Assembly (NCBI RefSeq): GCF_014694455.1 | Contig: NZ_JAAUWT010000010.1 | Location: 1 to 64,000, forward strand | Length of the DNA: 64,000 nucleotides | Direction of reading: 5' to 3' | Source: Vibrio sp. S9_S30 | Lineage (GTDB): Bacteria > Pseudomonadota > Gammaproteobacteria > Enterobacterales > Vibrionaceae | Shown: piece by piece, positions 9,642 through 19,233 of the stretch | How the letters are laid out: each line of letters opens with the position of its first letter | Position numbering within the stretch: the stretch's first letter is position 1 | Position numbers and translations under genes: made by a program | Notes under the pieces: generated by a model | Database searches by the model: none | Seen by the model: only the letters and a program-made list of their open reading frames with translations | What the model was told of the DNA's origin: nothing

Positions 9642-10068
9642 TGTCTATAAACTCCGCAGTCATTGAGCTTGGGATTGCCTGAGGCTTCATTGTTTTTGTG
9701 TTAACGCATGCTACCTTAATTGTTGCTCGGCACAATGTTTTGCCGTCAGGATTAACTAACTCCTGACAAAATACCATGGAAGCTCGCCTTAATTCAGTAA
9801 TTGATGTTCTTACTGTCAATTGGTCGTCCAACCTTGCGCCTTGTAGAAAATCCATTTCAACATGACGAACAACAAAACCGAAGTGTTCAGTAAGAAGTTT
9901 TTGTTGGCAGACTCCGAGTGATCTCAGAAATTCCGTTCTGGCTCTCTCAAAGTAGTTAAGGTAATTGGAATGATATACCAAACCACCCGCATCAGTATCT
10001 TCGTAATAAACCCGAATTGACCACTCAAAGATGCGCGCAAATTCTCCTTTCACCAAGACACCAATCAC
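9631..10068 (-). CDS. ybgC: acyl-CoA thioesterase YbgC (Tol-Pal associated)
   Basis: Hot-dog fold thioesterase of the 4HBT family. E. coli YbgC hydrolyses short acyl-CoAs and binds acyl carrier protein, and its link to Tol-Pal is conserved operon position. The motif [17 protein letters not shown] holds the catalytic Asp and the substrate-binding His/Tyr. The start is not clear: the frame opens with GTG at 10068 (145 aa), but alignment with E. coli YbgC by eye puts the start about 7 codons before FEWSIRVYY. No in-frame ATG exists there, only GTG/TTG codons (residues 5-6), and the best ribosome site (AAAGGAG) lies inside the frame downstream of them. Confidence 0.93.
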   Translation of the reverse strand: MIGVLVKGEFARIFEWSIRVYYEDTDAGGLVYHSNYLNYFERARTEFLRSLGVCQQKLLTEHFGFVVRHVEMDFLQGARLDDQLTVRTSITELRRASMVFCQELVNPDGKTLCRATIKVACVNTKTMKPQAIPSSMTAEFIDSDS

Positions 10069-10145
10069 AAAAATAATAAAACGTAACTATACCTTATGTT
10101 GTGACTTCATCAGGAAAAATAAAGGGATTTTTTGTGGTTAACACC

Positions 10146-10179
10146 AAAAAAACAAGAGCAGTTGTCTGATAACTGCTCT
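10146..10179 (-). terminator. terminator of the cyd operon
   Basis: On the minus strand AGAGCAGTT (10179-10171) pairs with AACTGCTCT (10163-10155) around a 7-nt loop, followed by GTTTTTTT (10153-10146). It separates cydABX-ybgE from ybgC-tol. Confidence 0.92.
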
Positions 10180-10203
10180 AAGAGGCGAAGGTTTAAACAC
10201 AGA

Positions 10204-10512
10204 TTACACAATAAAGCGCATAAGGGTAAAGTAAACGAGGGCTGCAATGGAGAGATAAGGGCTAAAGAACACCTGCCAAATCCAATGCCTTGGTTTAAAC
10301 CCTATTCCATACACCATGCTGGAACATACACTGTAAATAAACAATGGCGCGAGAAAAGCACTAAACCCCCCTACGTCTTCTGTATATTGAGTCGGGTCCC
10401 ACATAAAGAGCCCTACGTTGCCAAACGCCAACAGTAAGGAAAGAGCCCGCAAAAGGGCTCTATCCATAGGTTCGTGGAGCTTAGCAACAATGTCTGCCAA
10501 GTTATTCTTCAC
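10204..10512 (-). CDS. ybgE: cyd operon protein YbgE
   Basis: Small inner-membrane protein of the YbgE family, found almost only at the end of cyd operons; its exact role is unknown. The 102-aa product starts with GTG at 10512, inside the last codons of cydX (11-bp overlap), which suggests coupling. Three hydrophobic helices are visible (about 22-40, 50-68 and 80-98), and the MWDPTQYTEDVGGF segment is typical. A strong terminator follows. Confidence 0.88.
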   Translation of the reverse strand: MKNNLADIVAKLHEPMDRALLRALSLLLAFGNVGLFMWDPTQYTEDVGGFSAFLAPLFIYSVCSSMVYGIGFKPRHWIWQVFFSPYLSIAALVYFTLMRFIV

Positions 10513-10612
10513 TGTCCTTATCCATCATTTCTGAGTGTTCTAACCAAAGCGCATTGATGATGCCAAACGCGCACGCCAGTAATACACCCAAGATCCATGC
10601 AAAATACCACAT
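10502..10612 (-). CDS. cydX: cytochrome bd oxidase small subunit CydX
   Basis: 36-residue single-TM subunit of cytochrome bd oxidase, required in E. coli for stable haem d and full activity. Read directly: it starts MWYFAWILGVLLACAFGIIN and continues with ALWLEHSE and an acidic tail. The MWYFAWILG N-terminus and the conserved Trp-Leu-Glu after the helix are diagnostic. An AAGGAG site lies 8 bp before the ATG. It sits between cydB and ybgE, 11 bp after cydB, exactly where CydX belongs. Confidence 0.95.
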   Translation of the reverse strand: MWYFAWILGVLLACAFGIINALWLEHSEMMDKDSEE

Positions 10613-10623
10613 AGCAATGCTCC

Positions 10624-11760
10624 TTAGTAAAGTGTGCTTTTGTTTTCTTCAATGAACTTTGAGTCAAGACGACCAAACATTTTGTAGTAGGTCCATGTTG
10701 TGTAACTCAAGATGATCGGCACCATCACAAAGGCAACACCCGTCATCAGATTCAGTGTCAGTTCACTTGATGTCGAATCCCACATAGTCAAACTGTGGTT
10801 TGGTACTTCATTAGAAGGCATAACAAAGGGGAACATGGCAAAACCTGCGGTAAGAATGACACCTGCATTGGTTAAGCTTGACGTTAAAAATGCAAACCCA
10901 CCTTTTTCAGAACGAGAGGCGACTATCGCTAGCAATGGCATAACGACGCCTAAAAATGGTGCTGCCCACATCAATGGATACTTCTCAAAATTAAGCATCC
11001 AAGCGCCTTCTCGAACCTCCACCACTTTGTTTAGTGGATTAGATTGCGCCGCAATATCAAGACCACTTACGACAACGTAGCCATCCATGTCTTGCACCCA
11101 AAAACCCGCACCTACAAAGGTGACAATGAGCAATACCCCAGAGACTTGAGCGACAACACGCGCTCTGTCATGCACCGCACCAGCGGTTTTCATTTGAAGC
11201 CATGTTGCACCTTGCATCACAATCATCGATAAGCTAACTACACCGCAAAGCAAAGCAAATGGATTCAGTAAATCAAAGAACGAACCGTGGTACGTCGGCA
11301 TTAAGAATTCATTTAACTTAAATGATACACCTTGAAGCAAATTACCAAACGCGACACCAAAGATCAGAGGTGGTACGAAACCACTGATTGAAATAGCGAT
11401 GTCCCAAGACTTTCGCCATTTTGGATCTTCAATCTTTGAACGGTAATCCAAACCAATTGGACGCAACCATAAAGCAGCTAAGGTAATCAGCATTGCTAGA
11501 TAAAACGCAGAGAAGGATGTGGCGTAAACCAACGGCCAAGCCGCAAACAACGCACCACCCGCAGTGATAAGCCAAACTTGGTTACCATCCCAGTGCGGTG
11601 CAATTGAATTAATCATAACACGACGCTCTGTGTCACTCTTTCCAATGATAGGAACCAGAGCACCCACACCCATATCGAATCCATCGGTAACGGCGAAGCC
11701 AATGAATAGGACACCAATCAGCACCCACCAAATGAATCGCAAGATTTCGTAATCAAACAT
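10624..11760 (-). CDS. cydB: cytochrome bd ubiquinol oxidase subunit II
   Basis: Second subunit of the quinol:O2 oxidoreductase, a high-affinity terminal oxidase in the inner membrane. The 378-aa product has the usual length and about nine hydrophobic helices. Family marks are the N-terminal RFIWWVLIGVLFIGFAVTDGFDMG, where the Asp residues line the proton channel in bd structures, and HWDGNQVWLITAGGALFAAWP. It carries no haem itself. It is 15 bp after cydA in the same transcript and is followed by cydX. Confidence 0.97.
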   Translation of the reverse strand: MFDYEILRFIWWVLIGVLFIGFAVTDGFDMGVGALVPIIGKSDTERRVMINSIAPHWDGNQVWLITAGGALFAAWPLVYATSFSAFYLAMLITLAALWLRPIGLDYRSKIEDPKWRKSWDIAISISGFVPPLIFGVAFGNLLQGVSFKLNEFLMPTYHGSFFDLLNPFALLCGVVSLSMIVMQGATWLQMKTAGAVHDRARVVAQVSGVLLIVTFVGAGFWVQDMDGYVVVSGLDIAAQSNPLNKVVEVREGAWMLNFEKYPLMWAAPFLGVVMPLLAIVASRSEKGGFAFLTSSLTNAGVILTAGFAMFPFVMPSNEVPNHSLTMWDSTSSELTLNLMTGVAFVMVPIILSYTTWTYYKMFGRLDSKFIEENKSTLY

Positions 11761-11775
11761 CTTTATGCTCCTTGC

Positions 11776-13362
11776 TTATGCTTCTACTTGCCGACCGACT
11801 TTGTCTTCGATCGAGTTGGCATTTTGTTCAAAGTGGTAACGACCTGTTTTAAGGCTGCTAGGTCCCTTACGCGCAAACTTCACCATCAAGTACACTTCTG
11901 CAATCAGGAACACTGTATACAACGCAAGAATAACGAATAACGATGTCCAAATTTCTGCTGCAGTCAGAGCCGATGCCGCAACATACACAGGCAAGATTTC
12001 ACCTACTGCCCATGGCTGGCGACCGTACTCAGCGACAAACCAACCCGCTTCAATCGCAATCCACGGCAGTGGGATGCTGAATAAGGCGGCTTTAAGAACC
12101 CAAGGTTTTTGCTCAATTTTTTGTCGGCATGTCTGAATAAATGCGGCACCAAACACAAATAGCATGATAAAGCCGCACCCTACCATAATTCGGAACGACC
12201 AGAACAACGGCCAGACAGTAGGGATTGAATCATCCGCCGCGGCCTGAATTTGACTTTCAGTCGCATCGGTCACATTTTCAGTGTATCGCTTCAGAAGTAA
12301 GCCATAACCTAAGTCACCCTTCACTTCATCGAATGCTGCCAAGTTGGATTCTGACTTATCTCCTGCACGAAGTTTTTCAAGAAGTTCATACGCGTACATA
12401 CCATTACGTATACGATCGACGTTTTCATCACGTAAGTCGCGTAAACCTGTTACTTGCTTATCGAAAGAACGAGTAGCGATGATGCCCATTGCGTATGGGA
12501 CTTTAATGGCATAGTCGGTTTCCATGGTTTCCTGATTTGGTAAACCAAAGATCGTAAATGACGCAGGAGCGGGCTCTGTATACCATTCTGCTTCAACAGC
12601 GGCCAATTTGACTTTCTGAACATCCCCCAACTCATAACCAGATTCATCGCCAAGAACAAGTGTTGATAAGATGGCAGCCATACCGAATGATGCCGCAATC
12701 GCAAACGAACGACGAGCAAACGCTACATCTCGCCTTTTCAACAAGTAATAAGCACTGATACCAAGAACAAACATGGCACCACAAACGTAGCCAGAAGCAA
12801 CCGTGTGTACGAATTTCACTTGAGCCACAGGGTTGAAAACGACCTCAGAGAAGCTCACCATTTCCATACGCATAGTTTCAAAATTGAACTCTGCACCAAC
12901 TGGGTTTTGCATCCATCCATTGGCGATAAGAATCCACAACGCAGAGAAATTTGAACCAAGAGCGACTAACCAAGTCACCACTAAATGCTGTCGTTTGGTC
13001 AATCTGTCCCAACCAAAGAAGAAAAGACCGACAAAAGTAGACTCTAAAAAGAATGCGACGAGAGCTTCAATGGCAAGTGGCACACCAAATATGTCACCCA
13101 CATAGTGAGAGTAGTAGGACCAGTTCGTACCAAACTGGAATTCCATTGTTAGACCGGTTGCAACACCGAGGGCAAAGTTAATACCAAAAAGCTTACCCCA
13201 GAACTTTGTCATGTCCTTGTAGATTTGCTTGTCGGTCATTACATAAAGGGATTCCATTATGGCCAGCAAGAAAGCCATGCCTAAAGTCAATGGAACAAAC
13301 AGGAAGTGATACATCGCGGTGAGTGCAAATTGCAACCGCGACAGATCAACTACGTCAATCAT
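11776..13362 (-). CDS. cydA: cytochrome bd ubiquinol oxidase subunit I
   Basis: Catalytic subunit holding haems b558, b595 and d, and the quinol site. The 528-aa product starts [20 protein letters not shown], where His19 is the haem ligand position in E. coli. The conserved [25 protein letters not shown] and GWxxxExGRQPW segments ([13 protein letters not shown]) are present. The region between about 240 and 390 corresponds to the Q loop and is of the long type, as in E. coli, rather than the short Gram-positive type. A long upstream region carries FNR-like and ArcA-like sites. Confidence 0.98.
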   Translation of the reverse strand: MIDVVDLSRLQFALTAMYHFLFVPLTLGMAFLLAIMESLYVMTDKQIYKDMTKFWGKLFGINFALGVATGLTMEFQFGTNWSYYSHYVGDIFGVPLAIEALVAFFLESTFVGLFFFGWDRLTKRQHLVVTWLVALGSNFSALWILIANGWMQNPVGAEFNFETMRMEMVSFSEVVFNPVAQVKFVHTVASGYVCGAMFVLGISAYYLLKRRDVAFARRSFAIAASFGMAAILSTLVLGDESGYELGDVQKVKLAAVEAEWYTEPAPASFTIFGLPNQETMETDYAIKVPYAMGIIATRSFDKQVTGLRDLRDENVDRIRNGMYAYELLEKLRAGDKSESNLAAFDEVKGDLGYGLLLKRYTENVTDATESQIQAAADDSIPTVWPLFWSFRIMVGCGFIMLFVFGAAFIQTCRQKIEQKPWVLKAALFSIPLPWIAIEAGWFVAEYGRQPWAVGEILPVYVAASALTAAEIWTSLFVILALYTVFLIAEVYLMVKFARKGPSSLKTGRYHFEQNANSIEDKVGRQVEA

Positions 13363-13504
13363 GGTAACTCCTTTTCGTGTCGGCTGAGTGACACTGATTA
13401 CACATTACAGTGTATGTTTAGGTTACTTGGCTGAAGCAATAGATAACAAGCAACACTAAATGTTGCGAAATAGCCGCCTATTGTTGCAAACCTGTACCTA
13501 AATG

Positions 13505-13520
13505 GTTAGTTTAATGTTAA
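13505..13520. promoter_or_regulatory. candidate ArcA binding site
   Basis: GTTAGTTTAATGTTAA matches the usual ArcA direct-repeat site GTTAATTAAATGTTAA at 14 of 16 positions and keeps the 11-bp GTTA-GTTAA spacing. ArcA activates cydAB in E. coli. Confidence 0.6.
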
Positions 13521-13597
13521 GTGATAGCTAATACAGCTTTGGCTAATATTAGCGATAAAAGCGGCATGTTTCAAAAGATTTATACCCTAAATCTGCT

Positions 13598-13611
13598 TTG
13601 ATTTAGGTCAA
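13598..13611. promoter_or_regulatory. candidate FNR binding site (proximal)
   Basis: TTGATTTAGGTCAA differs from the FNR consensus TTGAT-N4-ATCAA at one position. A possible -10-like TATAAA lies just downstream on the minus strand. Confidence 0.6.
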
Positions 13612-13646
13612 AGTCCAAGCTAAATAATGATTAAAAAACAACCAAG

Positions 13647-13660
13647 TTGATCTATATCAA
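13647..13660. promoter_or_regulatory. perfect FNR-type binding site (distal)
   Basis: TTGATCTATATCAA is an exact match to TTGAT-N4-ATCAA. It is centred about 290 bp upstream of the cydA start codon. Confidence 0.75.
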
Positions 13661-13812
13661 TCGAGGCGTATTTTCTGGCGCTCTATATATTGACTCACAT
13701 CACACTAACGGAACTTTTAGGGGGGATTACGTGCTAGACTCTTATTCCAAAATGTTCTGAAAAAAACTGCAAAAAAAATGTAGCACGTTAAGAAAGTTGG
13801 CTTTTAGATAGG

Positions 13813-13837
13813 AAGTTGGCGCCATCGCCAACTTTTT
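13813..13837. terminator. hairpin downstream of ruvB
   Basis: AAGTTGGCG (13813-13821) pairs with CGCCAACTT (13826-13834), with Ts to 13837 on the plus strand. It is about 40 bp past the ruvB stop; the minus-strand T tail is weaker. Confidence 0.6.
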
Positions 13838-13874
13838 AATGAAAGATTTCTCAGTGTACAATGTTGCTATTTTG

Positions 13875-14888
13875 TTATTTTCCTGGGTCATCAAGCCCAA
13901 AATGTAAATATGCCCTGCTTGTTGCAATTCTACCTCTGGGTGTTCTTTGTAAATAGCCTTGTTGGATTAAGTAAGGCTCTATTACGTCTTCAATCGTGTC
14001 TTTTTCTTCACCAATGGCGGCAGCTAAGTTGTCCAAACCTACAGGTCCTCCGGTGAATTTTTCCATAATAGCCAGCAAAAGCTTACGATCCATATAGTCA
14101 AACCCTTGGCTATCCACATCGAGCATATTCAATGCTTTGTCAGCTATGTCGCTGCATATGTGTCCATCACCTTTTACTTCAGCATAATCACGCACACGCC
14201 TTAATAAACGATTTGCGATACGTGGCGTACCGCGTGCACGTATTGCGACTTCCAGTGCTCCTTCAGGCTCCATAGAGAGGTTTAAACACTTGGCACTACG
14301 CTGCACAATGTTTTTCAAATCTTTTACGTCGTAGTACTCCAACCTTTGCACGATACCAAAACGATCACGCAGTGGTGAAGTTAACGAACCCGCTCGTGTG
14401 GTAGCTCCTATCAAAGTAAAGGGAGGCAAATCAATTTTTATGGAACGAGCAGCAGGTCCCTCACCAATCATGATGTCTAACTGGTAATCCTCCATCGCTG
14501 GATACAACACTTCTTCAACGACAGGGCTCAATCGATGAATTTCATCAATAAAAAGTACATCATTTTCTTCAAGGTTTGTTAAAAGGGCGGCAAGATCGCC
14601 CGCTTTCTCTAACACTGGTCCTGATGTTGTACGAATATTCACGTTCATTTCATTGGCGACAATATTTGCCAAAGTCGTTTTACCTAACCCTGGCGGACCA
14701 AATATCAAAAGATGATCTAGCGCTTCACTTCTCTGTTGCGCTGCTTTGATAAAGATTTCCATTTGATCACGAACATGATCTTGACCTTGATAGTCTTCAA
14801 GTTTTTTGGGGCGTATCGCCCTATCAATGACATCTTCTTCTTTGAAAGTAGGGTTTTCCGGCGCAATTAAACGGTCTGCTTCGATCAT
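13875..14888 (-). CDS. ruvB: Holliday junction branch-migration ATPase RuvB
   Basis: Hexameric AAA+ motor that drives branch migration of Holliday junctions with RuvA. The 337-aa product has Walker [10 protein letters not shown] (about 64-72), Walker B DEIH (about 114-117), sensor 1 in IGATTRAG with the RuvB arginine stretch SPLRDRFG, and a C-terminal winged-helix domain ending [13 protein letters not shown]. Length is as expected (about 335). It lies 21 bp after ruvA in one transcript under the LexA-type site at 15577. Confidence 0.98.
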   Translation of the reverse strand: MIEADRLIAPENPTFKEEDVIDRAIRPKKLEDYQGQDHVRDQMEIFIKAAQQRSEALDHLLIFGPPGLGKTTLANIVANEMNVNIRTTSGPVLEKAGDLAALLTNLEENDVLFIDEIHRLSPVVEEVLYPAMEDYQLDIMIGEGPAARSIKIDLPPFTLIGATTRAGSLTSPLRDRFGIVQRLEYYDVKDLKNIVQRSAKCLNLSMEPEGALEVAIRARGTPRIANRLLRRVRDYAEVKGDGHICSDIADKALNMLDVDSQGFDYMDRKLLLAIMEKFTGGPVGLDNLAAAIGEEKDTIEDVIEPYLIQQGYLQRTPRGRIATSRAYLHFGLDDPGK

Positions 14889-14909
14889 AAGAGTCTACTA
14901 TTTTGAAAG

Positions 14910-15527
14910 TTATACCATCGATTTTAAGGCGTCGCGAATAAGCTCTTCACTGCTCATACCCGCTTTGGCGATCTGAGAAACGACCTTAGAGGCCATTTGT
15001 GGTTTATAGCCCAGTGCCAGTAATGCACTGATGGCTTCCTCTTCTGCATTTTGCTCGTTACTTTGTGGCAGAGAATCTATAGGGGCCGCATCGGTAGCCG
15101 GTGTAAACAAGTCACCTGCCCCCCAACCTTTAAGCCTATCTTTCATTTCAACAACGAGACGCTCTGCGGTTTTTTTACCAACACCTGGCAGCTTAACCAA
15201 AGTGGAAATATCTTCACGCTCAACACAAGACACAAACTGGCTTGCTGTCATACCCGACAAGATCCCTAAACCCAGTTTAGGGCCGACACCATTGGCTTTG
15301 ATCACTTCACGGAATAAAGCACGCTCTTTCACCGTATTAAATCCGTAAAGCAGTTGAGCGTCTTCTCGCACTACAAAATGAGTGTAGATGATGGCTTCTT
15401 CGCCCACATTGGGAAGTTCATAAAAACAGCTCATTGGCATTTGTATTTCATACCCTACGCCAGACACTTCTATCAAGAGTTCTGGTGGCTGTTTCTCTAT
15501 CAAAATACCGCGAAGGCGTCCGATCAC
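14910..15527 (-). CDS. ruvA: Holliday junction DNA-binding protein RuvA
   Basis: Tetrameric DNA-binding protein that recognises Holliday junctions and loads RuvB. The 205-aa product has an OB-fold N-terminal domain ([19 protein letters not shown]), two helix-hairpin-helix motifs ([14 protein letters not shown] and [18 protein letters not shown]), a flexible Ala/Pro-rich linker (about 140-155), and the C-terminal RuvB-contacting domain ([14 protein letters not shown]). A SOS box lies about 50 bp upstream of its ATG, so ruvAB should be DNA-damage inducible, as in E. coli. Confidence 0.98.
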   Translation of the reverse strand: MIGRLRGILIEKQPPELLIEVSGVGYEIQMPMSCFYELPNVGEEAIIYTHFVVREDAQLLYGFNTVKERALFREVIKANGVGPKLGLGILSGMTASQFVSCVEREDISTLVKLPGVGKKTAERLVVEMKDRLKGWGAGDLFTPATDAAPIDSLPQSNEQNAEEEAISALLALGYKPQMASKVVSQIAKAGMSSEELIRDALKSMV

Positions 15528-15576
15528 AATCTTGTCCTATGGAATAAAATTTAATGAAAATGATGATAATGGATTA

Positions 15577-15592
15577 CTGGATGGATAGCCAG
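15577..15592. promoter_or_regulatory. LexA (SOS) box upstream of ruvA
   Basis: CTGGATGGATAGCCAG (the same pattern, CTG-N10-CAG, on either strand) fits the LexA box and closely resembles the E. coli ruvAB operator as I recall it. It is 50 bp upstream of the ruvA start and separates ruvAB from ruvC. Confidence 0.75.
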
Positions 15593-15611
15593 TTCAATCA
15601 CTTTTTGAGAA

Positions 15612-16133
15612 TTAGCGATATCGCCCTTTTTTAGCGCTGGTGGCTTTACCCGCAAGCGCCACCAGCGTTTTATTGGTATTCGCATGGCATATCGCCACAC
15701 CCAACGCATCGGCAGCATCCGCTTGAGGTTTTGAGGACAGTTTCAGCATACTGGTCACCATATGCTGCACTTGAGATTTGTCCGCGCCACCCGTGCCCAC
15801 AACCGCTTGCTTAATAAGCCGTGCGGCATATTCATAAACGGGCAAATCCGCATTCACCGCAGCCACAATCGCACTGCCTCTTGCTTGTCCAAGCTTCAGC
15901 GCCGAATCGGCATTCTTTGACATAAAGACTTGCTCAATCGCAAACACATCGGGCTGAAACTGAGTAATAATTTCAGTCACACCTGCGTAAATTTGTTTTA
16001 GCCTACTTGGCAAATCATCATGTGAGGTGCGAATACAACCACTTCCCAAATAGTGAAGATACCTGCCCTGCTGGCGGATCACACCGTAGCCAGTAATGCG
16101 AGATCCTGGATCAATACCAAGAATTATCGACAT
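15612..16133 (-). CDS. ruvC: crossover junction endodeoxyribonuclease RuvC
   Basis: Dimeric Mg-dependent resolvase that cuts Holliday junctions. I start at the ATG at 16133 ([17 protein letters not shown]), giving 173 aa, the family length. The frame is open 23 codons further upstream, but that part is not RuvC-like. The four acidic catalytic residues are visible: D8 in GIDPGS, the Glu in AIEQVF, and the two Asp of [10 protein letters not shown]. It stands about 85 bp upstream of ruvA and downstream of yebC, the usual gammaproteobacterial order. The SOS box lies after it, so ruvC itself is probably not SOS controlled. Confidence 0.97.
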   Translation of the reverse strand: MSIILGIDPGSRITGYGVIRQQGRYLHYLGSGCIRTSHDDLPSRLKQIYAGVTEIITQFQPDVFAIEQVFMSKNADSALKLGQARGSAIVAAVNADLPVYEYAARLIKQAVVGTGGADKSQVQHMVTSMLKLSSKPQADAADALGVAICHANTNKTLVALAGKATSAKKGRYR

Positions 16134-16254
16134 AAATGTTTCCCATATAAAAAGGACTGCCACGATATACTGTTTCGAATACAAGCGCTTTTTCTTTTGC
16201 AAATGCCTTTAAATTTGCAAATACCTTTAAATTTACAGTGTTGAACGCTTGCAT
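16111..16254 (-). CDS. candidate small ORF between yebC and ruvC (uncertain)
   Basis: A 47-codon frame starting [18 protein letters not shown] with a good Shine-Dalgarno (AAAGGAAAA, 6 bp before the ATG) lies in the yebC-ruvC spacer and overlaps the ruvC start by 23 bp out of frame. It contains an 18-bp tandem repeat that codes twice for NLK-FA. I recognise no family. It may be a leader that couples translation into ruvC, or a chance frame. Confidence 0.2.
   Translation of the reverse strand: MQAFNTVNLKVFANLKAFAKEKALVFETVYRGSPFYMGNIYVDNSWY
16196..16231. repeat. 18-bp tandem duplication
   Basis: tttgcaaatgcctttaaa (16196-16213) is followed directly by a copy with one change (16214-16231), in the yebC-ruvC spacer. 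Confidence 0.85.
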
Positions 16255-16291
16255 ATGCTTTTCCTTTAAGTACATCGCGCCTTTGTGAAGG

Positions 16292-17035
16292 TTAGAGCGC
16301 TGCTGCGACTTCATCCGAGATATCACCGTTATGATATACCTCTTGAACATCATCCAGATCTTCAAGCGCATCAATCAGTCGTAGAAGTTTTGGAGCGGTC
16401 TCTGCATCGAGATTGGCTTTGGTTGATGGAATTAACGATACTTCAGCGTTGGCGGCTTCATACCCCGCTGCATCTAACGCATCTTTTACATTACCAAAGT
16501 CAGCGGGATCCGTATAAACATCAATAGAACCGTCGGTACTGGTTTCAATGTCATCAGCCCCCCCTTCTAATGCCACTTCCATCACTTCGTCTTCGTTCAA
16601 ACCCGGTGAGTAAGAAATGACACCTTTTTTGTTAAACAGATAATTCACACTGCCATCGGTTCCTAAATTGCCGCCCGATTTAGAGAATGCATGTCGCACG
16701 CCAGAAACGGTTCGATTGCGATTATCCGTAATACATTCGACCATTACCGCAGTACCACCTGGACCATAGCCTTCGTAGATGACGGTTTCCGCGTTATCGT
16801 CACCCTCACCACCAGCGCCTCGGCTAATAGCACGGTTCACCGTGTCTCTCGTCATGTTGTTCGATAAAGCTTTATCAATGGCTGCTCGAAGTCTTGGGTT
16901 ATTGCCCGGCTCACCACCGCCTTCTTTTGCTGATACAATGATTTCTCGAATCAGTTTAGTAAATATTTTTCCTCGTTTGGCATCTTGCGCCGCTTTACGG
17001 TGACGAATGTTCGCCCATTTACTGTGACCAGCCAT
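16292..17035 (-). CDS. yebC: YebC/PmpR family (TACO1-like) protein
   Basis: Member of the YebC/PmpR/TACO1 family. It is usually annotated as a DNA-binding regulator, but recent work on the family points to a role in translation of difficult (proline-rich) sequences on the ribosome. The 247-aa product starts [20 protein letters not shown], the diagnostic N-terminus, followed by [12 protein letters not shown] and an acidic central domain (GGADDIE). Length is standard. It lies between aspS and ruvC, the conserved neighbourhood in enterobacteria and vibrios, and probably has its own promoter, since a terminator separates it from aspS. Confidence 0.95.
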   Translation of the reverse strand: MAGHSKWANIRHRKAAQDAKRGKIFTKLIREIIVSAKEGGGEPGNNPRLRAAIDKALSNNMTRDTVNRAISRGAGGEGDDNAETVIYEGYGPGGTAVMVECITDNRNRTVSGVRHAFSKSGGNLGTDGSVNYLFNKKGVISYSPGLNEDEVMEVALEGGADDIETSTDGSIDVYTDPADFGNVKDALDAAGYEAANAEVSLIPSTKANLDAETAPKLLRLIDALEDLDDVQEVYHNGDISDEVAAAL

Positions 17036-17129
17036 AATTCACCTTTTCTGTTAATTAAACACTCCGACACGACATTCTTAACACTGCACAAAAATCATCT
17101 GAGTATTCTTGAATATGTTTTCATTAAAA

Positions 17130-17159
17130 CAAAAACTCCCGCAGGTGCGGGAGTTTTTG
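17130..17159. terminator. bidirectional-looking terminator after aspS
   Basis: CAAAAACTCCCGC (17130-17142) pairs with GCGGGAGTTTTTG (17147-17159) around AGGT. T runs occur on both strands. It ends aspS transcription before yebC. Confidence 0.93.
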
Positions 17160-17174
17160 TTTATTTCTTTGTGC

Positions 17175-18953
17175 TTACTCGGCGTCTTTTTCTTTCGCTA
17201 CCGTTACCGCAATCGCCAGCTCGTTCAATGCAGCTAGGTTCGCTAAACTCGGTGCGTCCGTGAGCAAACATGATGCCGCGGTGGTTTTAGGGAATGCAAT
17301 CACGTCGCGGATATTTTCCGTTCCACATAAAAGCATAACCAAGCGATCCAAACCAAATGCCAAGCCTGCATGTGGAGGCGTACCAAATTTAAGCGCATCC
17401 AGCAAGAAACCAAACTTCAAACGTTGCTCGTCGGCATCAATACCTAAAATATCAAATACGGTCGCCTGCATTTCAGCATTGTGGATACGAACAGAACCGC
17501 CACCCACTTCGTAACCGTTAATCACCATATCGTACGCGTTTGAGTTTGCTGCTGCTGGGTTTGCTTTCAATTCTGGTGCGGTCACACCTAGCGGAGAAGT
17601 GAATGGGTGATGCATAGCATGCAGGTTACCTTCATCATCTTCTTCAAACATTGGGAAGTCGACAACCCACAGTGGTGCCCAAGCAGATTCATCGGTTAAT
17701 TCTAAATCTTTGCCCAATTTCAAACGCAGTGCACCCATGGCTTCTGCAACCGTATTTGCTTTGTCTGCACCGAATAGGATGATGTCACCCGTTTCTGCGC
17801 CAGTACGCTCTAGAATACCACTGATGACTTCTTCGCTTAGGAACTTAGCCACTGGAGACTGAATGCCTTCCATACCGGCTGCGCGATCGTTCACTTTCAT
17901 CCACGCCAAACCTTTCGCGCCGTAAATACCAACGAACTCACCGTAGCCATCAATTTGCTTGCGAGTCAGTTTCGCGCCACCCGGCACACGAATCACGGCT
18001 ACACGACCTTTTTCATCGTTTGCTGGACCAGAGAAAACGTTGAAATCAACGTCTTTCACCAAATCCGCCACATCAACCAATTCAAGTGGATTTCGCAAAT
18101 CGGGCTTATCAGAGCCGAAACGACGAATCGCTTCACTAAATGGCATGACTGGGAACACTCCCAAGTCAACGTTTAGTAGCTCTTGCCACATATCGCGAAC
18201 CATTTTTTCTGCCGTTGCGCGAACTTCGTCTGCACTCATGAACGATGTTTCGATATCGATTTGGGTAAATTCGGGTTGACGGTCTGCACGCAAGTCTTCA
18301 TCACGGAAACACTTAACGATTTGGTAGTAACGGTCAAAGCCCGACATCATCAGAAGTTGTTTGAATAACTGTGGAGACTGAGGAAGCGCGTAGAAGCTGC
18401 CTTTGTGAACACGGCTCGGAACTAAGTAGTCACGTGCACCTTCAGGTGTGGCTTTTGTCAGTACTGGCGTTTCGATATCTAGAAAGCCATTGTCATCTAA
18501 GAAACGGCGAACAAAGCTTGAGGCTTTCGCACGCAATTTAATGCGATCGCTCATTTCTGGGCGGCGAAGATCTAAATAGCGAAACTTCAAACGCTGCTCT
18601 TCAGAGTTATTCTGGTTGAAGTCCAATGGAAGCACGTCGCTGCGGTTGATGATTTCCAAGCCTTTCGCCAGAATCTCAACTTCGCCTGTCGCCATGTCTG
18701 TATTAATTTGGCTGTCTGGACGAGCGCGGACTTCACCCGTCAATTTGATGCAAAATTCATTACGCAACTGGTTAGCTACTTCGTAAGCATCTGCCATATC
18801 CGGGTCTACGACTACCTGAACTACACCTTCGCGATCTCGCATATCAATGAAGATAAGACCGCCTAAATCACGGCGACGGTTTACCCAGCCGCACAGCTCT
18901 ACAGTTTGTCCTGCAAGGGACTTGTTCAGGTGACCACAATAATGGGTACGCAT
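17175..18953 (-). CDS. aspS: aspartyl-tRNA synthetase
   Basis: Class IIb aminoacyl-tRNA synthetase that charges tRNA-Asp. The 592-aa product has the N-terminal OB-fold anticodon-binding domain ([24 protein letters not shown]). The catalytic core has motif 2 ([20 protein letters not shown]) and motif 3 ([13 protein letters not shown]), and the bacterial GAD insertion domain lies between about 300 and 420. This is the long bacterial type, so it is probably discriminating for tRNA-Asp. It is the first gene of the minus-strand aspS-yebC-ruvC run and is divergent from the DUF72 gene. Confidence 0.98.
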   Translation of the reverse strand: MRTHYCGHLNKSLAGQTVELCGWVNRRRDLGGLIFIDMRDREGVVQVVVDPDMADAYEVANQLRNEFCIKLTGEVRARPDSQINTDMATGEVEILAKGLEIINRSDVLPLDFNQNNSEEQRLKFRYLDLRRPEMSDRIKLRAKASSFVRRFLDDNGFLDIETPVLTKATPEGARDYLVPSRVHKGSFYALPQSPQLFKQLLMMSGFDRYYQIVKCFRDEDLRADRQPEFTQIDIETSFMSADEVRATAEKMVRDMWQELLNVDLGVFPVMPFSEAIRRFGSDKPDLRNPLELVDVADLVKDVDFNVFSGPANDEKGRVAVIRVPGGAKLTRKQIDGYGEFVGIYGAKGLAWMKVNDRAAGMEGIQSPVAKFLSEEVISGILERTGAETGDIILFGADKANTVAEAMGALRLKLGKDLELTDESAWAPLWVVDFPMFEEDDEGNLHAMHHPFTSPLGVTAPELKANPAAANSNAYDMVINGYEVGGGSVRIHNAEMQATVFDILGIDADEQRLKFGFLLDALKFGTPPHAGLAFGLDRLVMLLCGTENIRDVIAFPKTTAASCLLTDAPSLANLAALNELAIAVTVAKEKDAE

Positions 18954-19233
18954 AATGAATTTCCCAATCTCTAATTAGTTATCAATTTCTAAGCTGCCGA
19001 TGCGTGAAATTATCGACAGTGCAAAGTGCCATTTATACGCTGAAAGTCGGCGAAAATCGACCTCATCGAATACAATTTATTGCGATTTATCGAGTCTTGA
19101 TGCCATTTTGCCAGTCAATTGACCAAATAAGCACCAAAACTAAGATTATGGGACGAGAGTATATATTGAATTTGCCTCTCGCTTCAAAAATCTCGTAATG
19201 TAGTGGCATTCACCATTATTTAGATGACGGAAT

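Larger units (their letters stand above)
13363..13874. other. cydA upstream regulatory region
   Basis: A 512-bp gap between cydA and ruvB with no convincing gene. It holds the cyd promoter region (two FNR-like boxes and an ArcA-like box, listed separately) and, next to ruvB, a hairpin. The long untranslated distance between the boxes and the cydA start (roughly 240-300 bp) is like E. coli, where the main cydA promoter is also far upstream. Confidence 0.7.

Noticed and set aside
10132..10437. 101-codon plus-strand frame over ybgE
   Set aside because: Opposite to a recognisable ybgE gene, covers the cyd terminator, and has no family resemblance.
13685..13698. Third FNR-like site (TTGACTCACATCAC)
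   Set aside because: Too many mismatches to TTGAT-N4-ATCAA; only the two better sites are called.
19004..19198. 64-codon frame upstream of the DUF72 gene
   Set aside because: No ribosome site and no recognisable features; probably promoter space for aspS and the DUF72 gene.
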